Below the pieces are notes generated by a model, which had not been told where the DNA came from, searched no databases, and saw only the letters and a program-made list of their open reading frames with translations. Below are positions 8,382-19,310 of a DNA stretch of 64,000 nt, one piece after another; positions within the stretch are counted from its first letter, which is position 1, and each line of letters begins with the position of its first letter. Source of the stretch: Gnetum montanum. Taxonomy: Eukaryota; Streptophyta; Gnetopsida; Gnetales; Gnetaceae. The position numbers and the translations under genes are program-made. The DNA is taken from positions 111,937-175,936 of the forward strand of contig MNCI01028787.1 in assembly GCA_015680685.1 (NCBI GenBank). Direction: 5' to 3'.

Positions 8382-11069
8382 ATGCAAATGCAAGCAGTAG
8401 TAAGATCTCAGCCATGGATATTTGTGGCCATTATCATTATATCATTAGCAGTTAGTACAGGAGTAGAAGCAACAATATGCCCCTCAGAGACTGTGAAGTG
8501 TGTCTCCGGGGGAAGCTGCGAGGTAACCAACTTCAGAGGAGCATGGCAGGACAAACAGAGTTGCAGAGCTGCAAGAGTGGTTTATCCAAAGTGCGAGCAA
8601 GGTCTGATAAGGGCAGTTGCAGAGGCCGTGAAGGAGGGACGCAAGATTAAAGTGATGAGTGCAGGATCACACACATTCAACAGATTTCCATGTCCAGGAG
8701 GCTCCCATGGAGTTGTTATAGATACCAGGGACTACAACACCAGAATAGTTGTGAACACAACAGACATGACTGTAACTGTGGATGCAGGAGTCCAGCTCAA
8801 GGATGTGATCGAAAAGCTTGCACAGCATGGGCTTGCTTTCACTCAGAGCCCTTACTGGGACTCTGTGTCTATGGCTGGCATAATTAGCATGGCTGTCCAT
8901 GGTAGTGGTTTGTGGGCAAAAGGTGGACTCGTTTCAGACTACGTTGTGGCTTTGTCACTGGTTGTGCCTGCTTCTCCCTCCCAAGGATTTGCCAAGTTAC
9001 TGTGGATCCAACAGGGGAATCCCGACCTTAATGCTGCCAAGATTTCTTTGGGTGTTCTGGGTGCCATTTCTCAGATAAGGTTTGCTGTGGAGAAGATGTT
9101 TAAGAGACGGGTGGTTTTGGATGTGAAAAGGGATTCTGGCTTGGAGGCCACTGTTGTGCGTTTTGCCAGAAAGCATGAATTCGGGGATGTGACCTGGTAT
9201 CCTGCCTTGGGGACAGTGGTTTACAGAGCTGACGACCGTGTACCTGTTTCTGTTCCTGGACATGGTCTGAACCAGCAGATTCTCTTCTCTTCTCGCACTG
9301 TTCAAGCCCTGGTGCAGGGCCGAACCATTGGTAAGTTGAAAATGGTGTATGACTGTGTATGCATCTTTTTCTGGCAACTTTTAGAATAATAATTGTCGTT
9401 GATAGTGGCGTTGTATTATGTACGTTTCTTGGTATGAGATTTTGAAATGCATGATGATTAGCACACTGTTATCAATTTTGAATTCTAGTGAACATGATGT
9501 CCTTTGACCAGTTTTCTACTGCCAATTTCAACAAGATGGTTAACATTTTAAATTAAATTTATGTTAGAAAAGAAATTTAAAAGCAGTTTTTGAAAACTCA
9601 CGTCAATTTCATCTGTATAACAAATCAGTTTTGATAGCTGAATTAGTTTGTTGCGGTGATTCACACATGCAAATCAACTTTTAGTGCTATTCTGTATTTC
9701 TTTTTGCCCCTGTTTTTCAATCATGCGGTTCAAGGTTGATTTGTATAAGCAAATTTGACTTTCGCTCAAAGTGAACTTGGTTGAACGAGTAAAGTTGATT
9801 GGTCATGCACACAATCGATTCAAATTTTTTGAAGTTGGTAATTGTACCAAAATACATGTAAAGATGGTGAAATTGCTAACAAGACATTTTGCAGCCAAAA
9901 GTGAAAAGATCGGTGAGAAAAACGATCAATTCAATTCAGCCCAATTAGTCAAAGAATTCAATAAATATTGGAATATTTAATGTGTTCAACCATGTTTCAA
10001 GTTTCTTTACCTAGCTACATGCTCCCTACTGATCTTGTCACGAGCAATTGCGTATTTGATTCGGCGTTTTGTTGGTCGTCGCAGAGGAGAAAATCCAGGC
10101 AGACAAGGATGCCAGCAGGCTCTGCAAATTATCAACCTCGCAGTACGAGCAAACAGTGCAATCAGGATTTGGGTTCCTGAACGACAACCAGAATTTCAGC
10201 GGGTTTCCTGTCATAGGCTTCAACAACAAGATCCAATCTTCATCCCAATGCCAAAACGAACAACTTTCGTGGCCCAAATCCGTAAAAGCCTGCCCGTCAA
10301 ACACAAATGTGAATTTGAGTTTGAATGACAGGATCTGTGGCTGGGACTCGCGAGTTAAGGGCCCTGTCTTCTTCCATTCGTCCATAGCCATTCCTCTGGA
10401 AAAGGCCCCCGAGGCAATCAACGACATTAAGCGTCTGAGGCACCTTAATCCAGAGGCCTTCTGCGCTCTCGATTTCTACGGAGGATTCCTCATGAGAACC
10501 ATCAAGAAATCTGATGCCTATCTGGGCTTTAAAGAAGACACTGTTGATATTGAATTCTTCTACTACCGTTCTAGACAACCCAATTTCCCTAGGTTATCTG
10601 CTCAGAATTCTTCTTCTCTGATTTCGTGACAGAAACCATGATTTCTTGAAATCCAATGACCTGAAGATGAAGTTATAATGATCTGTCTGTCTGGTTTGTG
10701 ATTGTTTTCAGGTGGAATGAAGATGTTACAGAGGAGATTGAGCAGCTGCTTCTGCACAAGTATGGAGGAAGACCTCACTGGGCCAAGAACAGGGTATATG
10801 CATTTGATGGGTCTGCACAGAGAGCAGTGAGCTTGGAAAAATTCTTGGAGGTGAAGACCAGACTGGACCCATTAGGGTTTTTCTCAAGTGAATGGTCTGA
10901 TGCTGTTCTGGGTACCGTTCCTTGGTTGAGAGTGCAGAGATTTAGAAACGGATGTGCTCATGATGGTCTCTGCATTTGCTCATCTGACCACCATTGCTCC
11001 CCTGACCATGGTTTCTTTTGCAGACCAGGCAGGGTCTGGTCTAAAGCCAGAGTTTGCAGACAAGAGTAG
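8382..11069 (+). CDS. L-gulono-1,4-lactone oxidase-like FAD enzyme (three exons)
   Basis: Exons are 8382-9330, 10085-10592 and 10712-11069, joined by GT-AG introns in phases 1 and 2. The product is 604 residues, close to the plant GULLO family length. Residues 1-30 form a signal peptide with a hydrophobic core and VEA at the cut, so secretion to the wall is likely. A PCMH-type FAD-binding domain follows, with SAGSH (93-97), HGSG (173-176) and NAAKISLGVLGAISQ (217-231). The C-terminal ALO domain holds the HWAK form of the HWxK motif of aldonolactone oxidoreductases (508-511) and a Cys-rich tail (CAHDGLCICSSDHHC). The family oxidises L-gulono- or related aldonolactones to ascorbate precursors using FAD. 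The exact substrate cannot be read from sequence. The start is the first ATG after the TATA box. I see no stop or frameshift in the exons, and this is the best-preserved gene in the window. Confidence 0.92.
9331..10084 (+). other. Intron 1 of the GULLO-like gene
   Basis: 754 bases, starting GTAAGT after ACCATTG and ending TTGGTCGTCGCAG. It interrupts a Glu codon after its first base (phase 1). Splicing links RTI to EEKIQADKDASRLC, which continues the family sequence. It is AT-rich, unlike the exons. Confidence 0.88.
10593..10711 (+). other. Intron 2 of the GULLO-like gene
   Basis: 119 bases, donor GTTATC (a weak variant) and acceptor TTGTTTTCAG. It splits an Arg codon after two bases (phase 2), joining NFPR to WNEDVTEEIEQLLL. 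Reading through instead of splicing would reach a stop at 10627. Confidence 0.85.
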
Positions 11070-11190
11070 TATTGAATTTGGATGTAACTTTGTTCTTATG
11101 GAACATTGCTGCACACTCTGCATGTGATGGGCTTATAGGAATTTAAAAAGCTCCAGTTGCCGGAAAACTTAGTTTTTTTTTTTTTTTTTT
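11070..11190 (+). other. 3' flank of the GULLO-like gene up to a poly(T) tract
   Basis: Follows the TAG at 11067-11069. No clear AATAAA signal is present. The stretch ends in at least 18 T bases that run into an assembly gap. Confidence 0.5.
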
Positions 11191-11378
11191 NNNNNNNNNN
11201 NNNNNNNNNNNNNNNNNNNNNNNNNNNNNNNNNNNNNNNNNNNNNNNNNNNNNNNNNNNNNNNNNNNNNNNNNNNNNNNNNNNNNNNNNNNNNNNNNNNN
11301 NNNNNNNNNNNNNNNNNNNNNNNNNNNNNNNNNNNNNNNNNNNNNNNNNNNNNNNNNNNNNNNNNNNNNNNNNNNNNN
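11191..11378. other. Assembly gap (N) inside a poly(T) tract
   Basis: 188 N bases with T runs on both sides (11173-11190 and 11379-11396). The true length is unknown. The gap probably reflects a homopolymer or a retroelement tail that did not assemble. Confidence 0.95.
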
Positions 11379-11399
11379 TTTTTTTTTTTTTTTTTTCCT

Positions 11400-12221
11400 T
11401 TTCTTTTCGATCGAATAGAAATTTTATGCTGTTCAAACAACAGATCCATCAAGCAATATTTCATGTTGTCACTGTTTCTTGAGCTTAAAAACAAAATGCT
11501 TCTACGGTCCAGACAATGCATCGCATGTCTAGTTTAGAGAGAGCTTTTTATGTCCATTGCTTTTATGTAAAAGTCAGCAAATTGCAAATGACATATCTGG
11601 TAGTGATGAGACATGTAATGATTCTAAGAAGCATTAGCACGTTCCTAAGATTCGTTACGATTACACGACGATTGCTTTTTCATATTTTTAGCTTGCCCTC
11701 TCCTCCACTTATTTCCTATCCATTGTTGGTCATCGTCAACGAAATACGTCTTCTTGTATCAAGGTGGCGGCATAGCTTACATGTTAGTTTGTGATTCATC
11801 ATCATTCATGGTGGAGTGACATTGATAAAAAGAGATGTGACCACTAACATACCTTTGTTACAATGTTTATATGTAGTGGGAATCTAAGATCAATTTTTTG
11901 GGGGTCTTGGAATAAGTGTAACATAGGTACAATCGAACCTATGATGTAGGGTGACTAGGCTAACACTCATAGGTACTCTTGTGATGGGAATCTAAAATAA
12001 TTTGATTAAGTAAACTATATATGTACTTAATATAGTACTTTAAGACATATGGTAAACATGAACATGATACTTGAAGGTGTAAGTATAGCTAATATAATAT
12101 TTTAGATGATCTTAAAAAGAATATAACTACACCTCAAATGTGATTCAAACTAGCAACCTCTTATCTTCAATCTTTATCAAACAATGAGCTAATCACTTGA
12201 GTCACCATTCATTGTATAATA
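11400..12221. other. Intergenic DNA with SINE-like traces
   Basis: No coding signal. On the minus strand, about 11915-11975 reads GTGTTAGCCTAGTCACC then AGGTTCGATTGTACC, and about 12130-12215 reads a similar A-box/B-box pair ending AGTTTGAATCACA. Both resemble decayed tRNA-derived SINE promoters. Confidence 0.35.
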
Positions 12222-12680
12222 ACCCCTTCTTAAATGCCACAAGAAATGTCAAATATATGTTACATTTATCAGTATGCATATGAATCAATATAGGCAAAAT
12301 GTAGAAGAAGCAGAAAATATTAATAATTATATTATGAATGAATAAGTATATTTGGGTCATTCTCTAAAGGTTCCTAAGGTTATTTATCTTTAACTTTTAT
12401 TCCTTAGAGGCAATCAAGGACTACCACCATGGTTAAGCTAAATTTAACTAGAAGGGATCACCAAGTCCCTTCGTATCTCACTTCATCAAGCTCGTCACTT
12501 AACATTATTAGCTCCACAACTATATGCTAAACTAAGTTACTAATATAAATACCTTAGGTCAAACCCCCCAAGGGTTTTTTCAAGATATGCCTACAGTTAC
12601 AACATGTCCTTTCATTAAAGGTCTTTCAACAATAATTGCATTTTTACAAAACAACTTCATTCAAGAAGCAAATATGATGA
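12222..12680 (-). mobile_element. Gypsy-type LTR, minus orientation, truncated at one end
   Basis: Matches the LTR at 14706-15235 through most of its length: AATGTCAAATATA, CCTTAGAGGCAATC, CTAGAAGGGAT and AAATACCTTAGGTCAAA. It is therefore also related, inverted, to 1250-1690. The outer TGTGACATCC end is missing here. Ends are approximate. Confidence 0.65.
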
Positions 12681-12686
12681 ACTATT

Positions 12687-13937
12687 GAAACACCACCAAG
12701 AAAATGCATGTGCAACCTTTTTGGCATTGTAACCTTCACCCCTAAACTTGAGGCTAGATTTTCATTGTAAAGTTGTGAGGTTAAAAGCCCATGAGCTACA
12801 ATCTCACATGCTTAAACTTTTGGGGTTGAAAAATGCCCCATAAGTTGTCATAGACTCACTTTCTAAGTAGAAAAAGTCATTTCATGTCTATATTTAGGCT
12901 TGGGAAGGTTGAAAATGCCTTAGGAACTACCAAATTTGGCATTTTCATGGGTTTTACATAGGCCATAACCTCAACTACGCTGGAACCACCTACACCCAGC
13001 ATTGGTGGTGTTGGGTTTTCATTTTCCCAACAATTTCCAATGTAATTGCCACAAAACCCAATGTGGATGTGGATGTTGCAAGGTGAGCGTTGGGGTTGTG
13101 GAGGTTTCTATTTTCTCATGAAGCTAGCGTTAGAATGGTTGGGGGTTTCATTGCTCCATCAATTCCAATGTGGATCCCAAGATGCCAGTGTTGTTCCCAC
13201 AAGGATAGTGTAGATAGGTGAAGCCAATGTAGTTGGAAAAGTCTATTTACTATATTTGGTATCTAGAGTGGTTTTGGTGGCCTAGGTGCACCAAAACTTA
13301 CCAGATATGGACGACCACGTTGAAAATTATAGCCTACCACACCTACAAATTACATCAATCTATCAACAATCATGGTAGAAAATTTGTAGCAACAAACTGA
13401 ACACCAACAATCTATTTAAATCAAATTCCAACACTTTGAAAGGACTTTTGGCAAACTAGCAATTGGTTGAGCATTGGAGACACTCAGCAATTACCCAACA
13501 CCATAAATTCAAGCAAGAACCTTATCCCCTATGCACCAACGTTGTAATTACCTTATCCCTTTTACAACCAACATTGCACAACCTTACCCCATTTGCATCA
13601 ATGTTGTAATTACCTTATCCCCTTTACAACCAATGTTGCACAACCTTACCCCCTTTGCACCAACACTATAATAACCTTATCTCCTTTGCACCAACATTGC
13701 AGAACCTCACCCCCTATTCACCAACATAGCAAATCCACATCTAAGAACTAGCAAGGAATTTTGGAAATTAGAGCTTTGAAGCACCTAGATCATGTAGCAA
13801 ATTGTAGAACATAAACTATTAGTTTCACCAGACTTCAAGCACCATTCGAGCAACTCCTTTTGCATCTAAGCACATACTTATACACCTTGAAAATTTACTC
13901 TTGTAATATTTTTATTATTTTAATAAAATTCAGTAGT
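12687..13937. repeat. Dispersed non-coding unit with 30-bp minisatellite, copy 1
   Basis: About 1.25 kb, matching 26341-27823 from GAAACACCACCAAGAAAATG to TTTTTATTATTTTAATAAAA. The core (about 13518-13735) is a tandem array of a 30-bp unit resembling ACCTTACCCCCTTTGCACCA followed by ACATTGCATA, with about seven copies. No protein domain is visible. It lies between two LTRs of the same orientation and may be internal sequence of a non-coding LTR element. Confidence 0.75.
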
Positions 13938-14039
13938 GCATACCACCATTACTAGAACCTACACTGCACCTACAATTGCAATTCCAACCAATTATCAGCC
14001 ATAATCATTTACACCTTGGGCAATTCCATTTGTTGGAAT

Positions 14040-14705
14040 TTTGGTTTAATTAATTAAAAATTAAATCAAACACCCCCACCTTTCCCCCTTTACTAAACTA
14101 CCTAGTGTAGTTTTGATGAACAAATTACATTTTCCATTATCACACAAACCCCAGCATTGCTTTTCAAGATACCTAGCATATCTTCTAAAAAATAATATTT
14201 TTTCATGGTTGCACAATAATACCCAACGTAGTTTTTCCATAAGGGGAAACATACTAACATACTTTTTAAATAAGCCAAACCAAACTTGCCTTTTATAACA
14301 CCTAGCTATTTTTGGAAAAATACCAGCATATCTTTCCAAAAATTAACATAAGACCAATAGCCATTTTTTCCATATTTAAATTTTCACAAGTAGTGTTAGA
14401 CTGTTTAAAGCCCAACGTATAAAATTGCAACAAGGTTGGATATCCATTGATTTTTCCATCAAATGTTGGACTTCTTAAATTCTAACAAAACCTAAACTTC
14501 AAAATTTTACAAAATTGGATTTTGGGTGTACTCACAAAGCCTAGCTTAGTTTTTTCTAGCCCAACATAGTTTTAATAGTACTAATTAATGCCATTTTGTA
14601 GATTAGCCATATTACCACTAGACCTTACATACATGGCCTCCAGCCAAGATGTCGTTCATGTCTATGACCTAAAAGACCTTGCAATCATAGAACGAAGACA
14701 ATCAC
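14040..14705. other. Non-coding stretch with CCTAGCATATCTT-like repeats
   Basis: AT-rich DNA in which phrases such as ACCTAGCATATCTTC, CCAACGTAG and CCAGCATATCTTTCC recur irregularly every 40-70 bases. No domain is seen in the minus-strand open frame at 14061-14339. It may continue the internal region of the LTR pair around it. Confidence 0.35.
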
Positions 14706-15235
14706 TGTGACATCCCATCCTTGGATGTCATGGCAAATGTCAAATATACAATATATTAGACATTATGCGTATGAAGAAAATATACCAAATGGAAAATATA
14801 TGAGATAGCCGACATTTTGTATAAAAGAAATAATAGGAAAATGCAGAAAGAGAAAGAAAAGAATGCTTTATTGATATGAAATAATGAATCCAGATTGTGC
14901 TCTAAGAGTGTTCCTTCAGGTTTTCTTCCTTTGGCATCTATCCCTTAGAGGCAATCTAGCATTGCCACTATGGTTAGGCCTATAACCCAGCTAGAAGGGA
15001 TGGCCAGTCCACTTCCTATCTAGTTTCACTTGGCTCCCATGACTTGCCTGTAGCAGCTCTGCCACTCCATGTTAGCACGACCTCTAACCTTGGGTATAAA
15101 TGCCTTAGGTCAAATCCCCAAAGGTTAAATTAAGAGACACATCTATTATTACAACATGCCCTTTCAAGTTTCAATTACAACTACCCTGTCGGGTCTTGTT
15201 AAGATAACAATAACACTTGTTATGAAGAGATACCA
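14706..15235 (-). mobile_element. Gypsy-type LTR, minus orientation
   Basis: Begins TGTGACATCCCATCC on the plus strand, the reverse of the ATGTCACA end seen at 1690. On the minus strand it carries GTTAGAGGTCGTG and CATAGTGGCAATGCTAGATT, which align with TTAGAGGTCGTAT and CATGGTGGCAATGTTGGATT of the LTR at 1250-1690. The far end near 15235 is blurred. It could be a lone LTR, or the 5' LTR of a minus-strand element whose 3' LTR is at 12222-12680. Confidence 0.65.
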
Positions 15236-15289
15236 TCTTCATTAGGCAACAACATCATTTGGGAATGGGGATGTGATAATCATTGAGGT

Positions 15290-17641
15290 AGAGGGGAAAG
15301 AACTCAAATTTTACAATGATTAATGAGGAATTTTATAACTTCCTCTGCACCAAGATATAGGTTGGTTTGTTAATACCTCACTCTAAATCTGATGCTAAGT
15401 GTCAAGTCAAAATTATACACTAGGATGGAAAAGAATACATCCCATCTCCTTATGAGAAAATCTCCCTCACCAAATTTTATGTACAAATGCTCATACAACT
15501 CATAGAAGCTAATGAGTGGAGTGAAGAACTTAGTTTAGAGGGTTACAAAGAAGAGCAAGATGAGTTTGAGGTTGAACTAGAGCCCAACAACTTTAATAAA
15601 AGCCTTTTCCAATAATCGGCTCCCTGAACTATTGCTCCTAGTTTAGCCTCCCCTACCTCATCTGTGGGACAAGTTCTCCAATATTCTTCTTTTCCTACCC
15701 ATCCTACTAAGCTTAGGTCTACACCCATCATCACCACACACCAGGCACAACCCATGCCTTAGTTCACCTCCTTGTTCACATCCATGCCCTTTGCAATGCA
15801 ACATTGTCCCATGCACCCAGCCCTAATGATGTCTACCTCACTATCTCCATGTATCATGCTAGGGGGATCCTCATTGAGTTCCCAAGAAACACAGGCCTCT
15901 CATACTCCCTTTGCTCCCTTTGTACCACATATCCCAACTCAAACTTCTTTCTCCTTGTTTAAGCCACCTATGATAGTGGTCATGCAACCTCTCCCCTCTA
16001 TGCCAATGTTAATTGTATAGTCTCAAGCCACTCAACTTCTTCTTCAACCATCAATACAAATATCACAATCCACAAGGATGCCCTAATGCTTAGATCAAGC
16101 CTTCTAAATGATTCAAGACCTTACCAATGAGTTGCAAAAACTCAAGGCTAGTACAACTTACATGGTCAAGGTTCTAGACTTTTACTAAGATGATCCTATA
16201 AGCTCTACCATGTCTCAAATGACCTTACCTACAAGTATGCCCATACCAAACTTCACCAAATATAATGGTGAAGGGGATCTCAATGCACACTTGATCACCT
16301 TTTGATCTAAGTGCCTCTTTTTGCAAGCTTAATCTCATATGATACTACAAATTTTCCCCATGTCCCTTAAGGAAAAGGCTTTAGATTGGTATTGAACCTT
16401 GCATAGGGATTTCATCTCTTTCCTTCAAAACTTAATAGATCAATTTATCAACCACTTCAAATACAACTTGAAGCTGGATGCCACATTGGATCAACCAATG
16501 AAGGTGAAGCAAGGGCCACTTGAACTAGTCAAAAGGTTCATTCAAAGATGAAACTCAACACTTAATGAGATTCTAGAGCATATCTTTGAAACTCACCTAT
16601 TAGCCATCTACAAGGGAGTCATAAATAACTTCATTAAGTTAAAGATTTACTACTTAGAGTCCCAATCACTAAGCCAATCCTTCTCACAAACAAAGAACAT
16701 TGAGGAGGCAGCTGAGGCTAGTAACGATCTAACCTACGTGGCATATAAAAACCAGCATACAAGGAGGAATACCAATAAAACTAGGCAAGAACATACAATC
16801 ATGACTATAGTAATAAAAGAATCAAAACAAGGAAAAATGCAGGGATCATCACCATGTGACACATCCCAAAACTCATTACAACCATCCACTTCCTACATCC
16901 AAAATCAACCAAGATCAAACTTTGGACAAAAGGATAGATCAAAGTATACTACGTTGCCTATTAGGCCCTTTGAACTTTTAAAGTAGTTGCTTAAAGAAAA
17001 TTGTATACAACATAAGAAACTATCTAAAAAAGCTCATAAGAGGCATGATTGTCTTTATGACATAACTAGAGACCCAACGATAGCAACCAAAGAAAATCTG
17101 AAGCTATTGAAGTACTTTAGATTGGATAGGTTTTGTCATTATCATCAAATAGCTAGTCATGATACCGATTTTTGCCTATCATTAAAGGATGACCTCTAGA
17201 AGATGATAGACTATGGAGAGTTGGTGTTGATTGAGTCCAACTCTCCAAGCACCAACAATAACTCATATATTATAGCCTCATCCATAGAAATCAAATAGTC
17301 TATTGCTTCTAGGAAATTGTTTGTCATTAAAGTACCATTGTGGTCCCAAAACACAAAGCTTAGAGAGCCCTTTGTCATATGGGTACCACCTCTTCCAACC
17401 CTTGAAAAGCCTTTCATCATACATGTTCCACCTTCAGTGACATCAACTTCACAACCCAAATCATGAGTTGTCAATCCTCCAAAGCCCGGGGAACCATTTG
17501 TTATCTGAGTCCCTCCACCTTCAACAAGTAAAACCATAACAACACATGATCAATGCCTACCTAGAGTGGCCCATAACTTGGAAGTTAGCAAGAAACAATC
17601 ACCACAATGACAACAAAAACAACTTGTTGCCAAATCATCAA
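15290..17641 (+). pseudogene. Ty3/Gypsy gag remnant
   Basis: The plus strand reads a Retrotrans_gag domain at about 16240-16620: PNFTKYNGEGDLNAHLITF, LKEKALDWY, then DQFINHFKYNLKLDATLDQ. A zinc-knuckle-like segment FCHYHQIASHDTDFCLSLK (about 17131-17187) follows, as in plant Gypsy gag proteins. Upstream text rich in Pro and Ser (15620-16060) fits the variable N-terminal part. Stops and frameshifts occur throughout (for example at 16303 and 16984). The gag is cut at 17646 by a solo LTR and resumes at 19311. Confidence 0.75.
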
Positions 17642-17646
17642 CAAAG
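17642..17646. repeat. Target-site duplication CAAAG (left)
   Basis: CAAAG directly precedes TGTACTGACC and is repeated at 19311-19315 after GTGTTTCA. Five bases is the standard LTR-retrotransposon duplication. Confidence 0.85.
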
Positions 17647-18348
17647 TGTACTGACCTAAATCGTCAGTGTGAGACTGGAAGGGAAATAGACACTGAAAGA
17701 TCATCGGGAAGCCACAGCTGACCCTACCTTCACCCGAGGGCAAGCTAGAAAAGTAAACGAAGGTAGAGTGCCTTGGATGGTCTATGCGCAAATCAACCAA
17801 GGACTTCCCCAAGCGTAAGCTATGGCTAGCATTGGGGTTATCATAAACGGGATATAAATGGAATGCAAACAGCGATACGAAATGTAAACAGAGAGTACTA
17901 AATTATAAATAAAGCGTAAACAAAGCATAAACCGAAGTAAATAATGTAAATGGAAGACAATAATGAAACTGTATTATATTTTTTTAAAAAAAATGTGCAC
18001 CCGTTAAAGCGTAGTTGCACACGTGTGGATGGTAAGTCAAACGCCTAACCCCGGGATGATATGACGCAATGATGTGATGATGTGATGATGGAGGTGAGAA
18101 ATGCTTGGATGCCAGGAGTCAAGTGTGCCGAGCGCCCAAGGATTGTAGGTTCTGTCCTCTCTTGGAAATGCCAATCTCTCCAATTTTTGCCTCCCAATTT
18201 TTTTGCCTCCTAGTTTATGTGAATTGACAGGGTATTTATAGGGTTGGGCCGGGCTTGGGCACGAAATCCAAGAATGGAATCAACGGCTGTGAGATGAGAG
18301 GAAAGTAGATCTAGTGACATGTGTCCCATGGATAGTTGGCATGGGTTG

Positions 18349-18561
18349 GATGTGTGCTAGATAGTTGGCACGAGTTGGATGTGTGTTGGATAGTTGCATA
18401 GTTTGACCAGGTTCAATGTATCTGTGTTGGATAGTTGTGCACGAGTTGGATGTGTGTTGGATAGTTGCATTCTTTGACCAGGTTCAATGTATCTATGTTG
18501 GATAGTTGTGCACGAGTTGGATGTGTGTTGGCAAGCTACATTCTTGACCAGGTACATTGCA
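18349..18561. repeat. 71-bp tandem repeat inside the solo LTR
   Basis: CACGAGTTGGATGTGTGTTG starts at 18369, 18440 and 18511, exactly 71 bases apart. Each unit also carries TTTGACCAGGTTCAATGTAT or a close variant. About three units are present, the last one degraded. Confidence 0.85.
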
Positions 18562-18789
18562 TTTTACAATTTATGGGTTATTCAAGCCCCATGAAAATAC
18601 ATTTAATTTAGACCATGAGGGCTTGACATGCCCACAAATGGGGATTCATAATGAAATGTACAACAAGAGAAATTTGACTACCCAACGTGACCTGTAATGT
18701 GACCTCCAAAACTTGCAATTTTGAGCTGAAATCTGGAATTTCTGAAGGCTGGGACCCATAGTTATCAATAGTGAACCCTGAGGACGACT

Positions 18790-19260
18790 TACACCCTTGA
18801 AATCAAGTCATTTTGGCTCAGTTTTGGGGCTCTAAAAGTTGGTGACGCTAATCCTTATGCTGTGCAACGTCTAAAAAAGTAACCCCAGCGTCACCAAGTC
18901 AAAATGGCACATTTGAGGCCCAAATCTTGATTTTCTAGAGGATGGGAGCTATTGGGGACCTTGGTGAAGGTCATGGGGGGTCCTTGTGCTCGATTTCAGC
19001 CTATTTTGACTCAATTTTGAGGCTCCAAAAGTTGGTGACGCTAATCCTTACGTTGTACAGTGTCTAAAAAAGTAACCAAAGTGTACTTAGCCAAAACCAA
19101 ACATTTTGAACCCGAAACTTTTGATTCTGGATCCTGGAAGTTGGTGCAGTCGCCTGTGGGCCCCGGGGGGACCTTGCATGTTAAATCATGGGCCATCGAG
19201 GGCTGTTTTGGAGGCCTCCAAGTTTGGTCACGCTGTACTCATGTTGGGCAGCAGCATGAC
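18790..19260. repeat. About 192-bp repeats in the solo LTR
   Basis: GTTGGTGACGCTAATCCTTA occurs at 18838 and 19031, each followed by GTCTAAAAAAGTAACC. A weaker third copy GTTTGGTCACGCTGTACTCA is at 19222, followed by GTCTAAAAGTG. The regular spacing indicates old tandem duplication. Confidence 0.7.
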
Positions 19261-19310
19261 TTAGCTTGATTCTTGTCTAAAAGTGCTAGGCCAAAATTAG
19301 TGGTGTTTCA

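Larger units (their letters stand above)
17647..19310. mobile_element. Solo LTR (1,664 bp) nested in the Gypsy gag-protease remnant
   Basis: Starts TG (TGTACTGACC), ends CA (GTGTTTCA) and is flanked by CAAAG on both sides. There is no internal region, so it is a solo LTR left by recombination. It is richer in GC and CpG than its host element, which points to a later arrival. It contains a 71-bp tandem repeat (about 18349-18561) and a block repeated at about 192-bp spacing (18838, 19031, 19222). The orientation is not settled, and no other copy is in the window. Confidence 0.85.

Noticed and set aside
8149-8415. Open frames on both strands over the GULLO promoter and start
   Set aside because: They overlap the TATA box and the leader, have no motif, and the plus-strand gene explains the composition.
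8667-9377. Open frames overlapping the GULLO exons on the minus strand and in a second plus frame
   Set aside because: They are shadows of the GC-richer exons. The spliced plus frame gives a full family match and these do not.
10035-10427. Other-frame open stretches over GULLO exon 2
   Set aside because: Exon 2 is fixed by splice sites and by family sequence in another frame.
11096-11537. Open frames running through the N gap
   Set aside because: They are created by unknown bases and poly(T), so there is no sequence to support them.
17211-17537. Minus-strand 108-codon open frame
   Set aside because: It lies antisense to the Gypsy gag remnant and has no motif. The plus strand explains the region.
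18300-18570. 71-bp tandem repeat as a possible CRISPR-like array
   Set aside because: The units are contiguous, without unique spacers, and lie in a plant LTR.
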